A DNA stretch of 64,000 bases from Acidobacteriota bacterium (GTDB taxonomy: Bacteria; Acidobacteriota; Holophagae; Acanthopleuribacterales; Acanthopleuribacteraceae), in contig JACJWC010000011.1 in the NCBI GenBank assembly GCA_020637335.1, forward strand, positions 122,871 to 186,870, in the 5' to 3' direction. The position numbers and the translations under genes were made by a program. Of the stretch, positions 16,320-25,581 are shown piece by piece. How positions within the stretch are numbered: the stretch's first letter is position 1; the number at the start of each line of letters is the position of its first letter. Under the pieces are notes generated by a model that saw only the letters and a list, made by a program, of their open reading frames with translations, was not told the DNA's origin and ran no database searches.

Positions 16320-18968
16320 ATGAAAGACGATTCCCATTCAGGGTCCCGGCCAACCCAACCGCCTTCAGCGCCTGACGAGCGCCTTTTCTCCGAACCGTTT
16401 CAGGATGCGGAAGGCGAAATTGCGCCTCAACCTTTTGGCCGATTTCTGATCCAAAAAATGATCGGTCGGGGCGGGATGGGCATCGTCTATTTAGCCGAGC
16501 AGAAGGAGCCTTTTGTCCGCCAAGTCGCGCTAAAATTCATTCGCCGCGCGTCCTTGGGCAAGTCGGTTATTCGTCGGTTCAATCTTGAACGGCAAGCCTT
16601 GGCCTTAATGAACCACGAAAACATCGCTCGGGTTTACGACGCTGACACGACTGAAGACGGTCAACCCTTTTTTGTCATGGAATATGTACCGGGCGAACGC
16701 ATGGACCGTTTTTGCGATGGGCGGCAAATGAATGTAGCCCAGCGCCTGGACCTCTTTGTGCAAGTCGGCCAAGCGATTCAGCATGCGCACCAAAAAGGCA
16801 TCATTCACCGCGACATCAAACCCAGCAATATTCTGGTTATGGAAGTCGATGGGCGGATTGTCCCTAAGGTTATTGATTTCGGTGTGGTTAAACCCTTTGA
16901 AGGCCAGATTTCCGATGAAAGCCTGCACACCGAACAAGGCCGATTAATGGGCACCCCGCAATACATGAGCCCAGAACAATTGGCCATGGGTGATAGCGAT
17001 GTCGATACTCGGGCAGATGTTTATTCGCTCGGTGCCCTGCTTTATGAATCATTGACTGGCGTCCTGCCTTTTGGTCAAAAGTTCGAAAATATTTATCAAT
17101 TGATTGTCCATGCACGCAAAACGGACCCACTCCTGGCCAGCCAGCGGGTTCGCGAGCTTGGGGAAAAAGGGCCCGAAATTGCCAAAGCACGCGGAACGGA
17201 TTTGCGCACCCTTCAAGAGCAACTTAAGGGCGATTTGGATTGGATTTTGCGCAAGGCGTTGGCTAAGGAGCGCGATGATCGATACCCAACCGTAACCAGT
17301 TTGGTCGATGATATCCAGCGCCATTTGCGCAACCAACCGGTTAGCGCTGGAAAACCCACCTACACGTATCTGCTATCTAAATTCATCAAACGCCACAAAG
17401 TCGCCTTCTTTAGCGCAGTCCTTGCCGGGATAAGCTTGGTTACAGCCAGTATTGGCACTACCTACGCCATGCTTCAAGCGCAAAAGGCAGAGGCTGATGC
17501 CAATATCCAACGGCAACGTGCTTTGTCGGCCCTGGCCCAATCCGAAATTGCCGAACGCCGTGCCAATACGGTCAATCAGTTTTTGACCAATATGCTTTCT
17601 TCGGCTGATCCTGCCGAGTTGGGGCGTGAAGTGCGGGTCACCGATGTTCTGGAAAAAGCCAGCCAGGACGCACAACAATCCTTTGCAGAGGACCCCGTCG
17701 GGGAGGTGGGTGTCAGACGGGCCATCGCACAGACCTATCTCGGCTTAGGTCAATATTCAAAAGCACAGGCCGAAATCGAACAGGCCCTCAATCGGGCTGA
17801 ACGGGATTTGGGTCCAACCCATACAGACACACTTGCAACCTTGGAAGACAAAGCCATCGCTCTTTTCTACCAAGGAGAATATGCCAAAAGTGAGCCGATC
17901 TATCGCGAAATCCTTGAAAAGTGGCAAGCCCTGCCGGGAGATAATCAGGAGCAAATCCTCCACGTCGAAAACGATTTGGGCATGGTCATCAAGTTCCAGG
18001 GCCGTTTGGAGGAGGCAATCCCCATCTATCGCGAAGTCTTGGCCCAACGCACACAACGCTATGGCGAAGACGATGGATTGACCATTGAGTCCATGAACAA
18101 CCTGGCGATGGCCCTGAAAAGCCCCGAACATTGGGCCGAGGCCGAGTCCTTGATGCGTGTAGTATTCCAAAAGGTCCGCAAGGTCAAAGGTGAAAACCAT
18201 CCTTGGACATTAGCCACCCTGAACAACCTAGCCCATTTATTGGCCGAACGCGGCGATTACCGCGAATCGATCATTTTTCACCGAGAAGCACTAAAACGAC
18301 GTACCGAAGTGCTGGGACCCAACCACCCGCAAACCTACCAATCTATGAGTGCGCTCTCTTCCGCCCTGGCCATTACCGAACAATTTCCAGAAGCCATCCA
18401 GTTGGGCGAAGCCGCTTTAGCAGGCCGGGAACAGGTCTTAAAACCCGACCATATCGATACCCTAATCAATGCCTTGGAACTCGCCGAAACCTACAACGAT
18501 GCAGGTAATCCGCAAAAGGCATTGGCCCTGTTGGAAACCAAAAAAGCAGCGGTCCTCAAAGCCTTTGCCGATAAACCCAATCGATTGGTCCAGTTTTGGC
18601 GCGAACAAACCGCCGGTTACCTGTTCCAACACAAGGCTGAAAAAGCCCAAATTACCTGGGATCAAGCTCGGGCTATTATGAAAAGCGTCGATCGGCGCCC
18701 GCCTTGGCAAGACGCAGTCACGCAAGCGTATGACTCCTGGCTGAACTGGGAACGCGGGGAGGTCAAAGCGCTTGCGCAGATTTATCAAGCAGCAGACCGG
18801 TTAGAACCCGAACTGGAAGGAGCCGAATCGCATTACGTCCGGCTGCAACGCCTTTTGATTCAATTAGAGCACCAAGCAAACCATACGGAACGCGCCCAAG
18901 AGCTGCGCAAAAAATTGGATAGTCGGTGGCCAGCGGCTCGGACCGAATCAACGAGTTTCGCGGACTAA
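16320..18968 (+). CDS. Ser/Thr protein kinase with TPR repeats
   Basis: An 882-aa membrane kinase. A Pro-rich N-terminus precedes the kinase domain (about 40-340): GRGGMGIVY at 49-57, K72 in VALKFI, HRDIKPSN at 163-170, DFG at 186-188, GTPQYMSPEQ. A transmembrane helix lies at about 360-382, followed by a helical linker and a run of tetratricopeptide repeats from about 470 to 760 in the kinesin-light-chain style (ATLNNLAHLLAERGDY and similar). The layout is that of the large TPR-kinase families of Acidobacteriota and Planctomycetes; the TPRs should face the periplasm and bind protein partners. It is a single-gene unit 157 bp after a terminator. Its position next to the secreted PLD-VWA protein may be chance. 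Substrate is unknown. Confidence 0.93.
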   Translation: MKDDSHSGSRPTQPPSAPDERLFSEPFQDAEGEIAPQPFGRFLIQKMIGRGGMGIVYLAEQKEPFVRQVALKFIRRASLGKSVIRRFNLERQALALMNHENIARVYDADTTEDGQPFFVMEYVPGERMDRFCDGRQMNVAQRLDLFVQVGQAIQHAHQKGIIHRDIKPSNILVMEVDGRIVPKVIDFGVVKPFEGQISDESLHTEQGRLMGTPQYMSPEQLAMGDSDVDTRADVYSLGALLYESLTGVLPFGQKFENIYQLIVHARKTDPLLASQRVRELGEKGPEIAKARGTDLRTLQEQLKGDLDWILRKALAKERDDRYPTVTSLVDDIQRHLRNQPVSAGKPTYTYLLSKFIKRHKVAFFSAVLAGISLVTASIGTTYAMLQAQKAEADANIQRQRALSALAQSEIAERRANTVNQFLTNMLSSADPAELGREVRVTDVLEKASQDAQQSFAEDPVGEVGVRRAIAQTYLGLGQYSKAQAEIEQALNRAERDLGPTHTDTLATLEDKAIALFYQGEYAKSEPIYREILEKWQALPGDNQEQILHVENDLGMVIKFQGRLEEAIPIYREVLAQRTQRYGEDDGLTIESMNNLAMALKSPEHWAEAESLMRVVFQKVRKVKGENHPWTLATLNNLAHLLAERGDYRESIIFHREALKRRTEVLGPNHPQTYQSMSALSSALAITEQFPEAIQLGEAALAGREQVLKPDHIDTLINALELAETYNDAGNPQKALALLETKKAAVLKAFADKPNRLVQFWREQTAGYLFQHKAEKAQITWDQARAIMKSVDRRPPWQDAVTQAYDSWLNWERGEVKALAQIYQAADRLEPELEGAESHYVRLQRLLIQLEHQANHTERAQELRKKLDSRWPAARTESTSFAD

Positions 18969-19011
18969 AACCGGCCTTACCCTTTTCTTAGTTGCGAAAA
19001 ACCTGGGCTGC

Positions 19012-19041
19012 GGGAATCGGCTTAATTGCTAGCCGATTCCC
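19012..19041. repeat. 10-bp perfect hairpin between convergent genes
   Basis: GGGAATCGGC (19012-19021) and GCCGATTCCC (19032-19041) are perfect complements with a 10-nt loop. CTGC outside the left arm also pairs with GCAG after a short bulge on the right. It lies between the convergent kinase and SDR genes, a place for a shared transcription terminator, but neither side has a T-run. Confidence 0.55.
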
Positions 19042-19080
19042 AACGCAGTCGTTAAAGACGCATTAAAGTAGCAAAGGCAC

Positions 19081-19842
19081 CTAGATCAACATCCCACCTG
19101 AAACTTCGATGCGTTGCGCAGTGATCCAGCCATTTTCAGGACCGAGCAGACTGGCAATCATTGCACCAATATCATCCGGCAATCCAACCCGTGCCAAGGC
19201 GGTTTGGGCAGCGATCATTTGATTTAACTCCCGATTATCGCGAACAGCTCCGCCGCCAAAATCCGTTTCAATCGCGCCCGGTGCAACCGTATTGACCGAG
19301 ATGCCTCGACCGCCTAACTCTTTGGCCAGGTAATGGGTCAACACTTCAATAGCGCCTTTCATCGAAGCGTAAGCGGCATAACCCGGAAAGGTGAATCTTG
19401 TTAGACCCGAAGAAATATTCAGGATGCGACCGCCGTCCGCCAGGATGGGCATCAGTTCCTGGGTCAGGAAAAAAACGGATTTGAAATGCACGTGCATGAG
19501 TTGATCAAATTGATCCTCTGTCGTCTCCGCAATTAGGGCATGTGCACCCATGCCGGCATTGTTGACCAGAAAATCAAAGTCCTCGCGATCAAACGTTTCG
19601 CTTAGCACTTGGCGAAACGATTGACCAAATCGGCGCCAGCCGCCCGGCTCCGCTGCATCAAAGGCCAAAGCCTCCGCTTTCACCCCGAGTCGCCGCATTT
19701 CGGCGACTACCTGATCCGCCTCTTCTTTGCGACTGCGATAGGTAATAACCCCACCTACACCGCGCTGGGCCAAATGAAGGGCCATACTGCGTCCCAACCC
19801 ACGACTTCCACCGGTAATCAAAAAACATTTTTCCGTTTGCAT
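19081..19842 (-). CDS. Short-chain dehydrogenase/reductase (SDR)
   Basis: A 253-aa classical SDR oxidoreductase. The NAD(P)-binding motif TGGSRGLG lies near the start and an Arg-rich segment (YRSRKEE) after the second strand suggests NADPH preference. NNAG is present. The catalytic Ser (ISSG) and Tyr-Lys (YASMK) are intact, and PGAIETDF follows. The ATG is chosen because GGAGG lies 5 nt upstream; a TTG four codons earlier overlaps that ribosome site. It is divergent from a LysR regulator with 107 bp between them, the common arrangement in which the regulator controls the enzyme. Substrate is unknown. Confidence 0.93.
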   Translation of the reverse strand: MQTEKCFLITGGSRGLGRSMALHLAQRGVGGVITYRSRKEEADQVVAEMRRLGVKAEALAFDAAEPGGWRRFGQSFRQVLSETFDREDFDFLVNNAGMGAHALIAETTEDQFDQLMHVHFKSVFFLTQELMPILADGGRILNISSGLTRFTFPGYAAYASMKGAIEVLTHYLAKELGGRGISVNTVAPGAIETDFGGGAVRDNRELNQMIAAQTALARVGLPDDIGAMIASLLGPENGWITAQRIEVSGGMLI

Positions 19843-19920
19843 AAGAACCTCCAAAAAGTATCTGGCCCTAATCTATTACCTAAGCCCAAAAGGATAAAGA
19901 CCCAAAAACGAGTTACACTT

Positions 19921-19935
19921 TTCAAAATATTTGAA
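19921..19935. promoter_or_regulatory. LysR-type operator (T-N11-A palindrome)
   Basis: TTCAAAATATTTGAA has arms TTCAAA/TTTGAA and contains the T-N11-A core of LysR binding sites. It lies in the 107-bp divergent region, 15 bp before the LysR start codon, suited to autoregulation and control of the SDR gene. Confidence 0.5.
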
Positions 19936-19949
19936 CAAAAGGGGTCAGA

Positions 19950-20849
19950 ATGAATGTTTTAGAGGCCATGCGTGTTTTTGTTCAGGTGGCGGAAGGTTCC
20001 AGCTTTAGTCGTGCTGCCCAGATCCTGGGCAAACCCAAGGGCAGCATTAGTTACGCCATTCAACAGTTGGAGCAAGAAGTGGGGACCCAGCTCCTGCAAC
20101 GCAGTACCCGACGTGTGCATTTGACCAGCGATGGGGCCATCTACTTGGAACGCTGCAAACGGGTTTTAGAAGATGTGGAGGAAACCCAAGGCATGTTCCT
20201 GAAAAACCATGAAATATCGGGGACCATTCGGGTCGACATGCCAGTCGGCATGGCCAAACATACCGTCTTACCAGCACTACCCCAATTTCTAAACAGCTAT
20301 CCCGGAATCAGTGTGGAATTAAGCAGCACGGACCGCTTAATTAACGTGATTGAGGAGGGTTTTGATTTTGTTATTCGGGTCGGTGCTTTACACGAATCTG
20401 GCTTGGTCTGTCGATCCTTGGGTCAACTCGAGGTCGTGAACTGTGCCAGTCCCAACTATTTAGCCCAATTTGGCACGCCAAAAACGCTAGCGGACTTGGA
20501 ACGCCATCAGTTGGTTGGGTACACCCCCTTTTGGGGTGGATCGGCCGCCACTTTTGAGTATCAAAAAGCGGGTTTATTAAAATCCTTTGGCATGAAATCC
20601 GTGATTACAGTCAATCACTCCGAATCCTATCGAATGGCTTGTTTGTTGGGACTGGGCCTGATCCAAGTGCCAGAGGTCGGCGTATTTGAGGATTTAAAGC
20701 AAGGCCTGTTGTGCGAAGTCCTGCATGAATATCGTCCGGAGCCTATGCCAGTTAACCTGTTGTATCCTCATCGCCGATTGGGTCGTCGTGGAGCTGTTTT
20801 CGCCGATTGGCTCATCACCCTATTACAAAGTCGTTTTCGGGCGCCTTGA
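19950..20849 (+). CDS. LysR-family transcriptional regulator
   Basis: A 299-aa protein with the winged helix-turn-helix at residues 1-60 (RVFVQVAEGSSFSRAAQILGKPKGSISYAIQQLE) and a type 2 periplasmic-binding-like effector domain (about 90-295). SISYAIQQLE with TRRVHLT following is the DNA-recognition signature of the AaeR/PecT-like LysR branch. The ATG follows AGGGG by 5 nt. It is divergent from the SDR gene, which it probably controls through the T-N11-A site between them. Effector molecule unknown. Confidence 0.93.
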   Translation: MNVLEAMRVFVQVAEGSSFSRAAQILGKPKGSISYAIQQLEQEVGTQLLQRSTRRVHLTSDGAIYLERCKRVLEDVEETQGMFLKNHEISGTIRVDMPVGMAKHTVLPALPQFLNSYPGISVELSSTDRLINVIEEGFDFVIRVGALHESGLVCRSLGQLEVVNCASPNYLAQFGTPKTLADLERHQLVGYTPFWGGSAATFEYQKAGLLKSFGMKSVITVNHSESYRMACLLGLGLIQVPEVGVFEDLKQGLLCEVLHEYRPEPMPVNLLYPHRRLGRRGAVFADWLITLLQSRFRAP

Positions 20850-20850
20850 T

Positions 20851-20909
20851 TGGGCAAGCGCTAATCCAATAAGTCACACTTACCTTGACATCCAGGCGGC
20901 GCTTGCCCA
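20851..20909. repeat. 11-bp perfect inverted repeat enclosing a -35 box
   Basis: TGGGCAAGCGC (20851-20861) is exactly complementary to GCGCTTGCCCA (20899-20909), with 37 nt between. It begins one base after the LysR stop codon. The right arm overlaps the spacer of the promoter at 20885-20913. Confidence 0.65.
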
Positions 20910-20913
20910 TAGT
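20885..20913 (+). promoter_or_regulatory. Sigma70 promoter for the 20985 gene
   Basis: A consensus -35 TTGACA (20885-20890) is followed after exactly 17 bp by CATAGT (20908-20913, four of six -10 matches). The downstream gene starts 72 bp further on. The right arm of the inverted repeat covers the spacer and start of the -10, so a protein bound there would block the promoter. Confidence 0.5.
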
Positions 20914-20984
20914 GGATGGATCCAAAATCATTTCGAATGGCCCCAAAGATCTACAAAAATGGGAGCCAAATACGGAGGTAACGC

Positions 20985-21851
20985 GTGAAATTTGTCGGCT
21001 TTTCGCTTGAAGAGGGAAATCGTTATTTTGGGCGCATAGACGGACAGCGCTTTTTGATTGGCAACAGGGTCAGCTACTTGGGCAACAAAGGTTTGATGAA
21101 CGTGAAAGGAACTGCGGCACAGAAATACGATCGCGCGGAATATCGACCTGAATTTGGGTTTTGGGCCGATTTTATTCATCCGACTGCACAAGCCGAGGGC
21201 GCATTATTTCATACCTTAAACACCTACGACAGGGCCCGCTTCACCTTTACCTTTTTGCAAATGGCAGCGCATGTCCCCAACGGTGACTTTGTGACCTTTT
21301 TCCGCCGCCTCCTGGCCTTGCCCAACGCGCGCGACTATTTTCCAGACCTGCGGCTTGAGGCCGGAAGAATCGTACGGGTTGAAAACGAGGGAAACCACAT
21401 TCTCGAAGACGACCAGCAAACAGATGGCCTGATGGACTACCTCAACCCAACGGCCCGTGAAGTGGAAGATACGGAAATCATTCAGGCGGCAAAGTTTGTG
21501 CACTGGGCCCAACAGGATCCGGCCCATCGCAGGCTGCAAATCGAGGTTGGGATTGATCACTTCAAACAAAAATTAGCGCGTTATGCCCAACAATACGATC
21601 TGGATGGAAACGAGGATCGAATATGCCTGGTCATATGTGATATCCGCCATCAGGGCCGGGCCAAAAGTTCCGCCATTTTGGCCGCACTTAGCCAGCCTGA
21701 CCCCTTGGATGCCCTCCTCCAACTGGGCCAAAACACCTACCCTGAGCGAATCCGAACCTTGCGCCGAGAAATCAATCGCTTGAGCCAGGAAGGTCGCCTG
21801 GGCCAACACCGTTACGATGCGGCCCGGGCTGATTTTGTGGCGATTAATTGA
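20985..21851 (+). CDS. Hypothetical protein, possible glycan-hydrolase-like
   Basis: A 288-aa soluble protein with no signal peptide. It starts at GTG with GGAGG 9 nt upstream. I do not recognise it firmly. The first half is rich in aromatic and acidic residues (FGFWADFIHPTAQAEG, DRARFTFTFLQMAAHVPNGDF, ARDYFPDLRLEAGRIV). That pattern loosely recalls lysozyme/chitosanase-like domains, where a Glu near the N-terminus and an FTFGxxQ-type segment frame the active site. The second half is helical with a coiled-coil-like RTLRREINRLSQEG. It has its own promoter with a palindrome. The neighbour on the other strand is a surface protein with convergent transcription. The enzymatic suggestion is weak. 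Confidence 0.5.
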   Translation: MKFVGFSLEEGNRYFGRIDGQRFLIGNRVSYLGNKGLMNVKGTAAQKYDRAEYRPEFGFWADFIHPTAQAEGALFHTLNTYDRARFTFTFLQMAAHVPNGDFVTFFRRLLALPNARDYFPDLRLEAGRIVRVENEGNHILEDDQQTDGLMDYLNPTAREVEDTEIIQAAKFVHWAQQDPAHRRLQIEVGIDHFKQKLARYAQQYDLDGNEDRICLVICDIRHQGRAKSSAILAALSQPDPLDALLQLGQNTYPERIRTLRREINRLSQEGRLGQHRYDAARADFVAIN

Positions 21852-21856
21852 ACCTG

Positions 21857-24754
21857 TTAGGTCCGTTGACGGCGTTTGAGCAGAAGTCCAGTGGCCATTA
21901 ACAGACCCATGAACACCACTAATCCAAGAGATTTCAGCGTGGGCACGGTTCTGTATCCGTAAGCATCCAAAATGATTGTGGTTCCTTCACAGGCCAGGTA
22001 GTAACAGGAGTCTGGAAGCACCACGATGGGGGCACAGGTCGTCACACCGGTTGTGCTGATGAATATGGTTCCCGCCAATTGGGCGTCGGCTGGCAGGGGG
22101 CTTCCATTCCCGACTGAACAGGTATCACTGGAGTAAACATCGTAACTGACGCCTCCGATTCCGGCGATACAAATGCCCGCTTGACCCGGTTGGGCCAGCG
22201 AAACAAATCCAGCATCACAATTGACTTCAATGTCCCAGGAACAGCTTGAGGTTTCACCATCCGGATTGGTGGCGATGGCGGTAACCGTCGCAGGTGCAAC
22301 GGCCACATGGGTTGCGGTCCAGGTCACATTGAAATTGGTGTTGGGGTCCACATCCGGCGTCATTGGTACGCCATTGATGGTCGCAGATACGGCATTGGTC
22401 GTAGCAAGCGAAAGCGTGACCACGGTTCCAACATCCACTGGCCCGGTTGGGTCTTGGGTTGCAAAACACGTAGGTGCGACATAGTCCAAATCACATACAA
22501 CTTCATCAAAAATCGGGTTACCCATGGCATCAAAACCATTGGCACGCAGGGTAACGGAACTGCTGTTGCCAACAATATTGGGCAGATCGAAATTGCCGCT
22601 GGGCAAATTGTCGTAAGTTGTCCCGTTGTAGATTACGGTGAAATCAACAACCCCATCGTTTCCGGCTAAAGGAATAGAGGCCATTCCACCAATCTGAACC
22701 GGCGTTATGCTACTGCAGTTAAAGATGATTTGAGGCGGCTCTAGGACCAATACCAAATTAGCTGTGAATGGATTTCCATCGGGCCCAACACCCGAAAGGG
22801 TGTAGGTGCCGACATCGCTACCTGAAACACTAGCAATCGATAAAAGGTTGTTAAAAACCAAGGTATTAGTGCCGTCGCCGCTACTCGGTGCGACTAAACT
22901 TAAATTCACGGCGTTCGGTCCGGTCAGGTTGGCATAACGCGCGCTGGCATAAACCGCATTAAAGAGCGTGGCATCAAGGGTTGTCGGCTGTCCCGCAACG
23001 GGAACCGGGTCCCAAACCATATTGGCGGAAGCCGGTGCCCAGGTCGGGCTGAGATTGCAAGGTACCCCACCGACATAAGTCCCGCTGGCGGGTGGAAATT
23101 CCACTTCATAAACAACAGAATAGGTGCGGTTGGCGCCGGCCGAAGGCGATCCATCGTTTGTGGTGTCAATGGCATAGGTCGTCGTGGCGCCAGCGCTGGG
23201 AATGGTGACATCTAATCCATCAGAAGAAGTTATATGGATCTGATCAGCGAGCGCCGTTCCAGGGAAAGTAAAACTCAAGGCACCGCCAATACCACCATCT
23301 TGGGGATCGGACCAGGTTGGATTGGTTGGCGTTACGCTGGCACCTGAACAATCTACTACGTCAAAAATGTTGACAAGTGCCGGTTGAGGCAAAATGAAAT
23401 CCTCAGACACCTGGACCCCGCCACCCTTGCGTTTAGGAACCGAATTGTAGGTATAGGAATTGGCATCGGGCGCCATTACAGGAGAAATCACAATTTGGGC
23501 ATTTCCTGGATTGGAAATAATGGGAATCTCGAGAATGGCAAGCAGTGTATCTTGATTGGCCACTGTACTGCCAATTGAACCATTTCCAACAGCGTCAATT
23601 ATGAATCCTACTTTATTACCAACCCCACCACCATTGTTGTTAATGAACCAATTGGCAAAGGTATTGACGTTGGGCGGAAAATCGATCGCTGGACCTTGAC
23701 CTTCAGTGGCCTGGTTAAAAACCGCCCCGCAGGAAGGGGTGGACGTTCCGTTGGAATTGGCCAAATCCACACCCGGATTGCGAATGCCCGCAACGCCGCT
23801 ACCTGCACCTGTCGGTGCGAATGCATTGGCCACAAGCATATTGGCGCCAATGCCACCACTAATCACGTTGCTCGGATCCGAAATGGCAAAGGTAAAGGTG
23901 AGGTCGCGCATATCGCGCATATTAACCGGATCGTTCATGAGGATGGGAACCTGGATGCAGCCACCTGAACCGAGGCTTGAGGGCGCCACCGTCACGCTGC
24001 CCAATTTGAGTTCTATGCGGTCACCAATCGAAATCACCGCCGGTTCAGGCAACTCAAAATCTTCCTGGATTTGGACTTTGTTAAGGAGGGCGCCATCATC
24101 GTAGGTGTAAGTGTTTGTATCCATACCCGGTACAGCCGTAATGGTGATATCTGCAATACCGGGACTGGCAATAATTGGGATTTCCAATACGGCAATCAGG
24201 GTATCCGTGTTCATGGTGGTCATGCCAAGCGAACCATTGCCAACCGCGTCGATCAGGTAGCCCACCTTTCGACCAACGCCACCGCCATTGTTGTTGATGG
24301 CCCAATTGGCAAAAGTATTGGTATTGGGTGCAAAGTTGAGGGCAGGTCCGGAACCTTCAGTTGCTTGATTAAAAACCAGCGAACAATTGGGGGTTGAAGT
24401 GCCATTGCTATTGGCCAAGTTGGTGCCTGGATTGGAAATCCCAACGGTGCCTGTGCCAGCTCCGGTCGGTGAAAAACCGTTGGCGACCAACATGTTGGTA
24501 CTGATGCCACCGCTGATTACATTTTGGGGGTCACTAATCTCAAGGGTGAAGCTGATATCCCGTAAATCCCGGCTGGTATTGGGATCGTTGATGAGGATAG
24601 GTACTTGAACACATCCGCCGCTGGCGAGGTTTAACGAAGAGACATCCAAACTGCCGATTTTGAGTTGAATCGGATTGATCCCCCGATCCTGAGCAAAACC
24701 CAAATTCACCAATACCAAAGACAAAAAAGACATAAGAGCACGAAGATTCCACAT
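21857..24754 (-). CDS. Secreted surface protein with two cohesin-like repeats and IPTL-CTERM-like sorting tail
   Basis: A 965-aa exported protein with signal peptide 1-21 (LVNLGFA). Two clearly homologous repeats span about 29-244 and 247-465. Each opens with a LK[IL]GS strand and GGC[VI]QVPIL, has a FT[LF]xISDP strand, NNNGGGVG[RN]KVG and a [LI]A[VI]LEIPII strand, a pattern like cohesin/E-set beta-sandwich domains. Further beta-sandwich regions follow (Ig-like, PQIIFNCSS; NPDGETSSC). The end (937-965) has VPTLKSLG, a hydrophobic helix and KRRQR, matching the layout of IPTL-CTERM-type sorting signals; the usual I is V here. The protein is likely exported and held at, or processed at, the outer surface. 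It is convergent with the 20985 gene and lies near a dockerin-bearing protease. Confidence 0.8.
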   Translation of the reverse strand: MWNLRALMSFLSLVLVNLGFAQDRGINPIQLKIGSLDVSSLNLASGGCVQVPILINDPNTSRDLRDISFTLEISDPQNVISGGISTNMLVANGFSPTGAGTGTVGISNPGTNLANSNGTSTPNCSLVFNQATEGSGPALNFAPNTNTFANWAINNNGGGVGRKVGYLIDAVGNGSLGMTTMNTDTLIAVLEIPIIASPGIADITITAVPGMDTNTYTYDDGALLNKVQIQEDFELPEPAVISIGDRIELKLGSVTVAPSSLGSGGCIQVPILMNDPVNMRDMRDLTFTFAISDPSNVISGGIGANMLVANAFAPTGAGSGVAGIRNPGVDLANSNGTSTPSCGAVFNQATEGQGPAIDFPPNVNTFANWFINNNGGGVGNKVGFIIDAVGNGSIGSTVANQDTLLAILEIPIISNPGNAQIVISPVMAPDANSYTYNSVPKRKGGGVQVSEDFILPQPALVNIFDVVDCSGASVTPTNPTWSDPQDGGIGGALSFTFPGTALADQIHITSSDGLDVTIPSAGATTTYAIDTTNDGSPSAGANRTYSVVYEVEFPPASGTYVGGVPCNLSPTWAPASANMVWDPVPVAGQPTTLDATLFNAVYASARYANLTGPNAVNLSLVAPSSGDGTNTLVFNNLLSIASVSGSDVGTYTLSGVGPDGNPFTANLVLVLEPPQIIFNCSSITPVQIGGMASIPLAGNDGVVDFTVIYNGTTYDNLPSGNFDLPNIVGNSSSVTLRANGFDAMGNPIFDEVVCDLDYVAPTCFATQDPTGPVDVGTVVTLSLATTNAVSATINGVPMTPDVDPNTNFNVTWTATHVAVAPATVTAIATNPDGETSSCSWDIEVNCDAGFVSLAQPGQAGICIAGIGGVSYDVYSSDTCSVGNGSPLPADAQLAGTIFISTTGVTTCAPIVVLPDSCYYLACEGTTIILDAYGYRTVPTLKSLGLVVFMGLLMATGLLLKRRQRT
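23360..24670 (-). repeat. Tandem pair of ~220-codon repeats inside the surface-protein gene
   Basis: Two consecutive units (24670-24023 and 24016-23360) encode matching segments, such as NANSNGTSTP-like and FNQATEG[SQ]GPA blocks and the INNNGGGVG stretch. The DNA is also visibly similar in these blocks. This indicates an internal duplication rather than separate domains. Confidence 0.8.
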
Positions 24755-24861
24755 ACTCGACCGCCTAACGCAATAAATTTTCCCGAGTGGGATTCGGGAT
24801 CAACCTTTATGAAACGAGTCTGAATTGAAAAGTGAACACCCTATTCTAGGCGGGAAAATAT

Positions 24862-25437
24862 TCAGATCAAAAGCGAAAAGGATTTAACGTAGGTAAAAAT
24901 GGATACCACAATCTGCCAACCCAATAAAATTAGCAAAACAAGGCGTTCCAACAGACCCAGGGGTAAACCGTGTGGTCCTAGAACACCAAGTAAAAGCACT
25001 AACCCGAAGATGACCCCCGAAAAGACCCGGAGCTTGGATGCCACCCGTGGGTGCCGTAGCATTCCGTAAATACTCAACATCCAAAAAACAAGGGCGAACA
25101 TGACCGAAAACACATGAATTCCAACCGATAAAGTGAGTGGCACGCCACCGGTCACCAGGAAAAAAAGACCAGCCAGAATTAGCCCTTTCCCAACCAAGTG
25201 GAGAGGGGTTGCCCGCCACTGCCAGCCAAGCAAGAATAGGCTAAAACTCAAAGCGCAAAAGGCAACCCCCAGCAGGTACCCATTGGGCTCCAGTGCCAAT
25301 TCACTAATGGTTTGATGGTAGGCATCAAAATGAGGAGCCAAAGTCTCAAGGAAGACAATGATCCCCACCAGTGATCCAATACAAAAAATTGCAAAGGCGA
25401 AACGCCCAAACCGACCCGGGACAAAAACCCTATCCAT
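24862..25437 (-). CDS. DUF998-family membrane protein
   Basis: A 191-aa integral membrane protein with about six hydrophobic helices (AFAIFCIGSLVGIIVF, VAFCALSFSLFLLGW, LILAGLFFLVTGGV and others). After the first helix it has the DUF998 signature region, HFDAYHQTISELALEPNG, in a loop. No biochemical role is established for the family. It is on the minus strand upstream of the surface-protein gene, with about 107 bp between them, and is divergent from the metalloprotease gene. Confidence 0.8.
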   Translation of the reverse strand: MDRVFVPGRFGRFAFAIFCIGSLVGIIVFLETLAPHFDAYHQTISELALEPNGYLLGVAFCALSFSLFLLGWQWRATPLHLVGKGLILAGLFFLVTGGVPLTLSVGIHVFSVMFALVFWMLSIYGMLRHPRVASKLRVFSGVIFGLVLLLGVLGPHGLPLGLLERLVLLILLGWQIVVSIFTYVKSFSLLI

Positions 25438-25581
25438 TCAATGTCTTGCCTCCTTGGATACCGGGAACAAAAAGAAGCACTACAGCTGACCCTAAAATTA
25501 ACCGATATTAGGTTATGTCACCCCATTTTTGGGACGCCAAAAGTTATCGTTTTCAGGTGAAGCTTCTACCAGGGGGATTTC

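Noticed and set aside
19012..19041. Intrinsic terminator call for the hairpin
   Set aside because: No T-run on either side, so it is listed as a repeat only.
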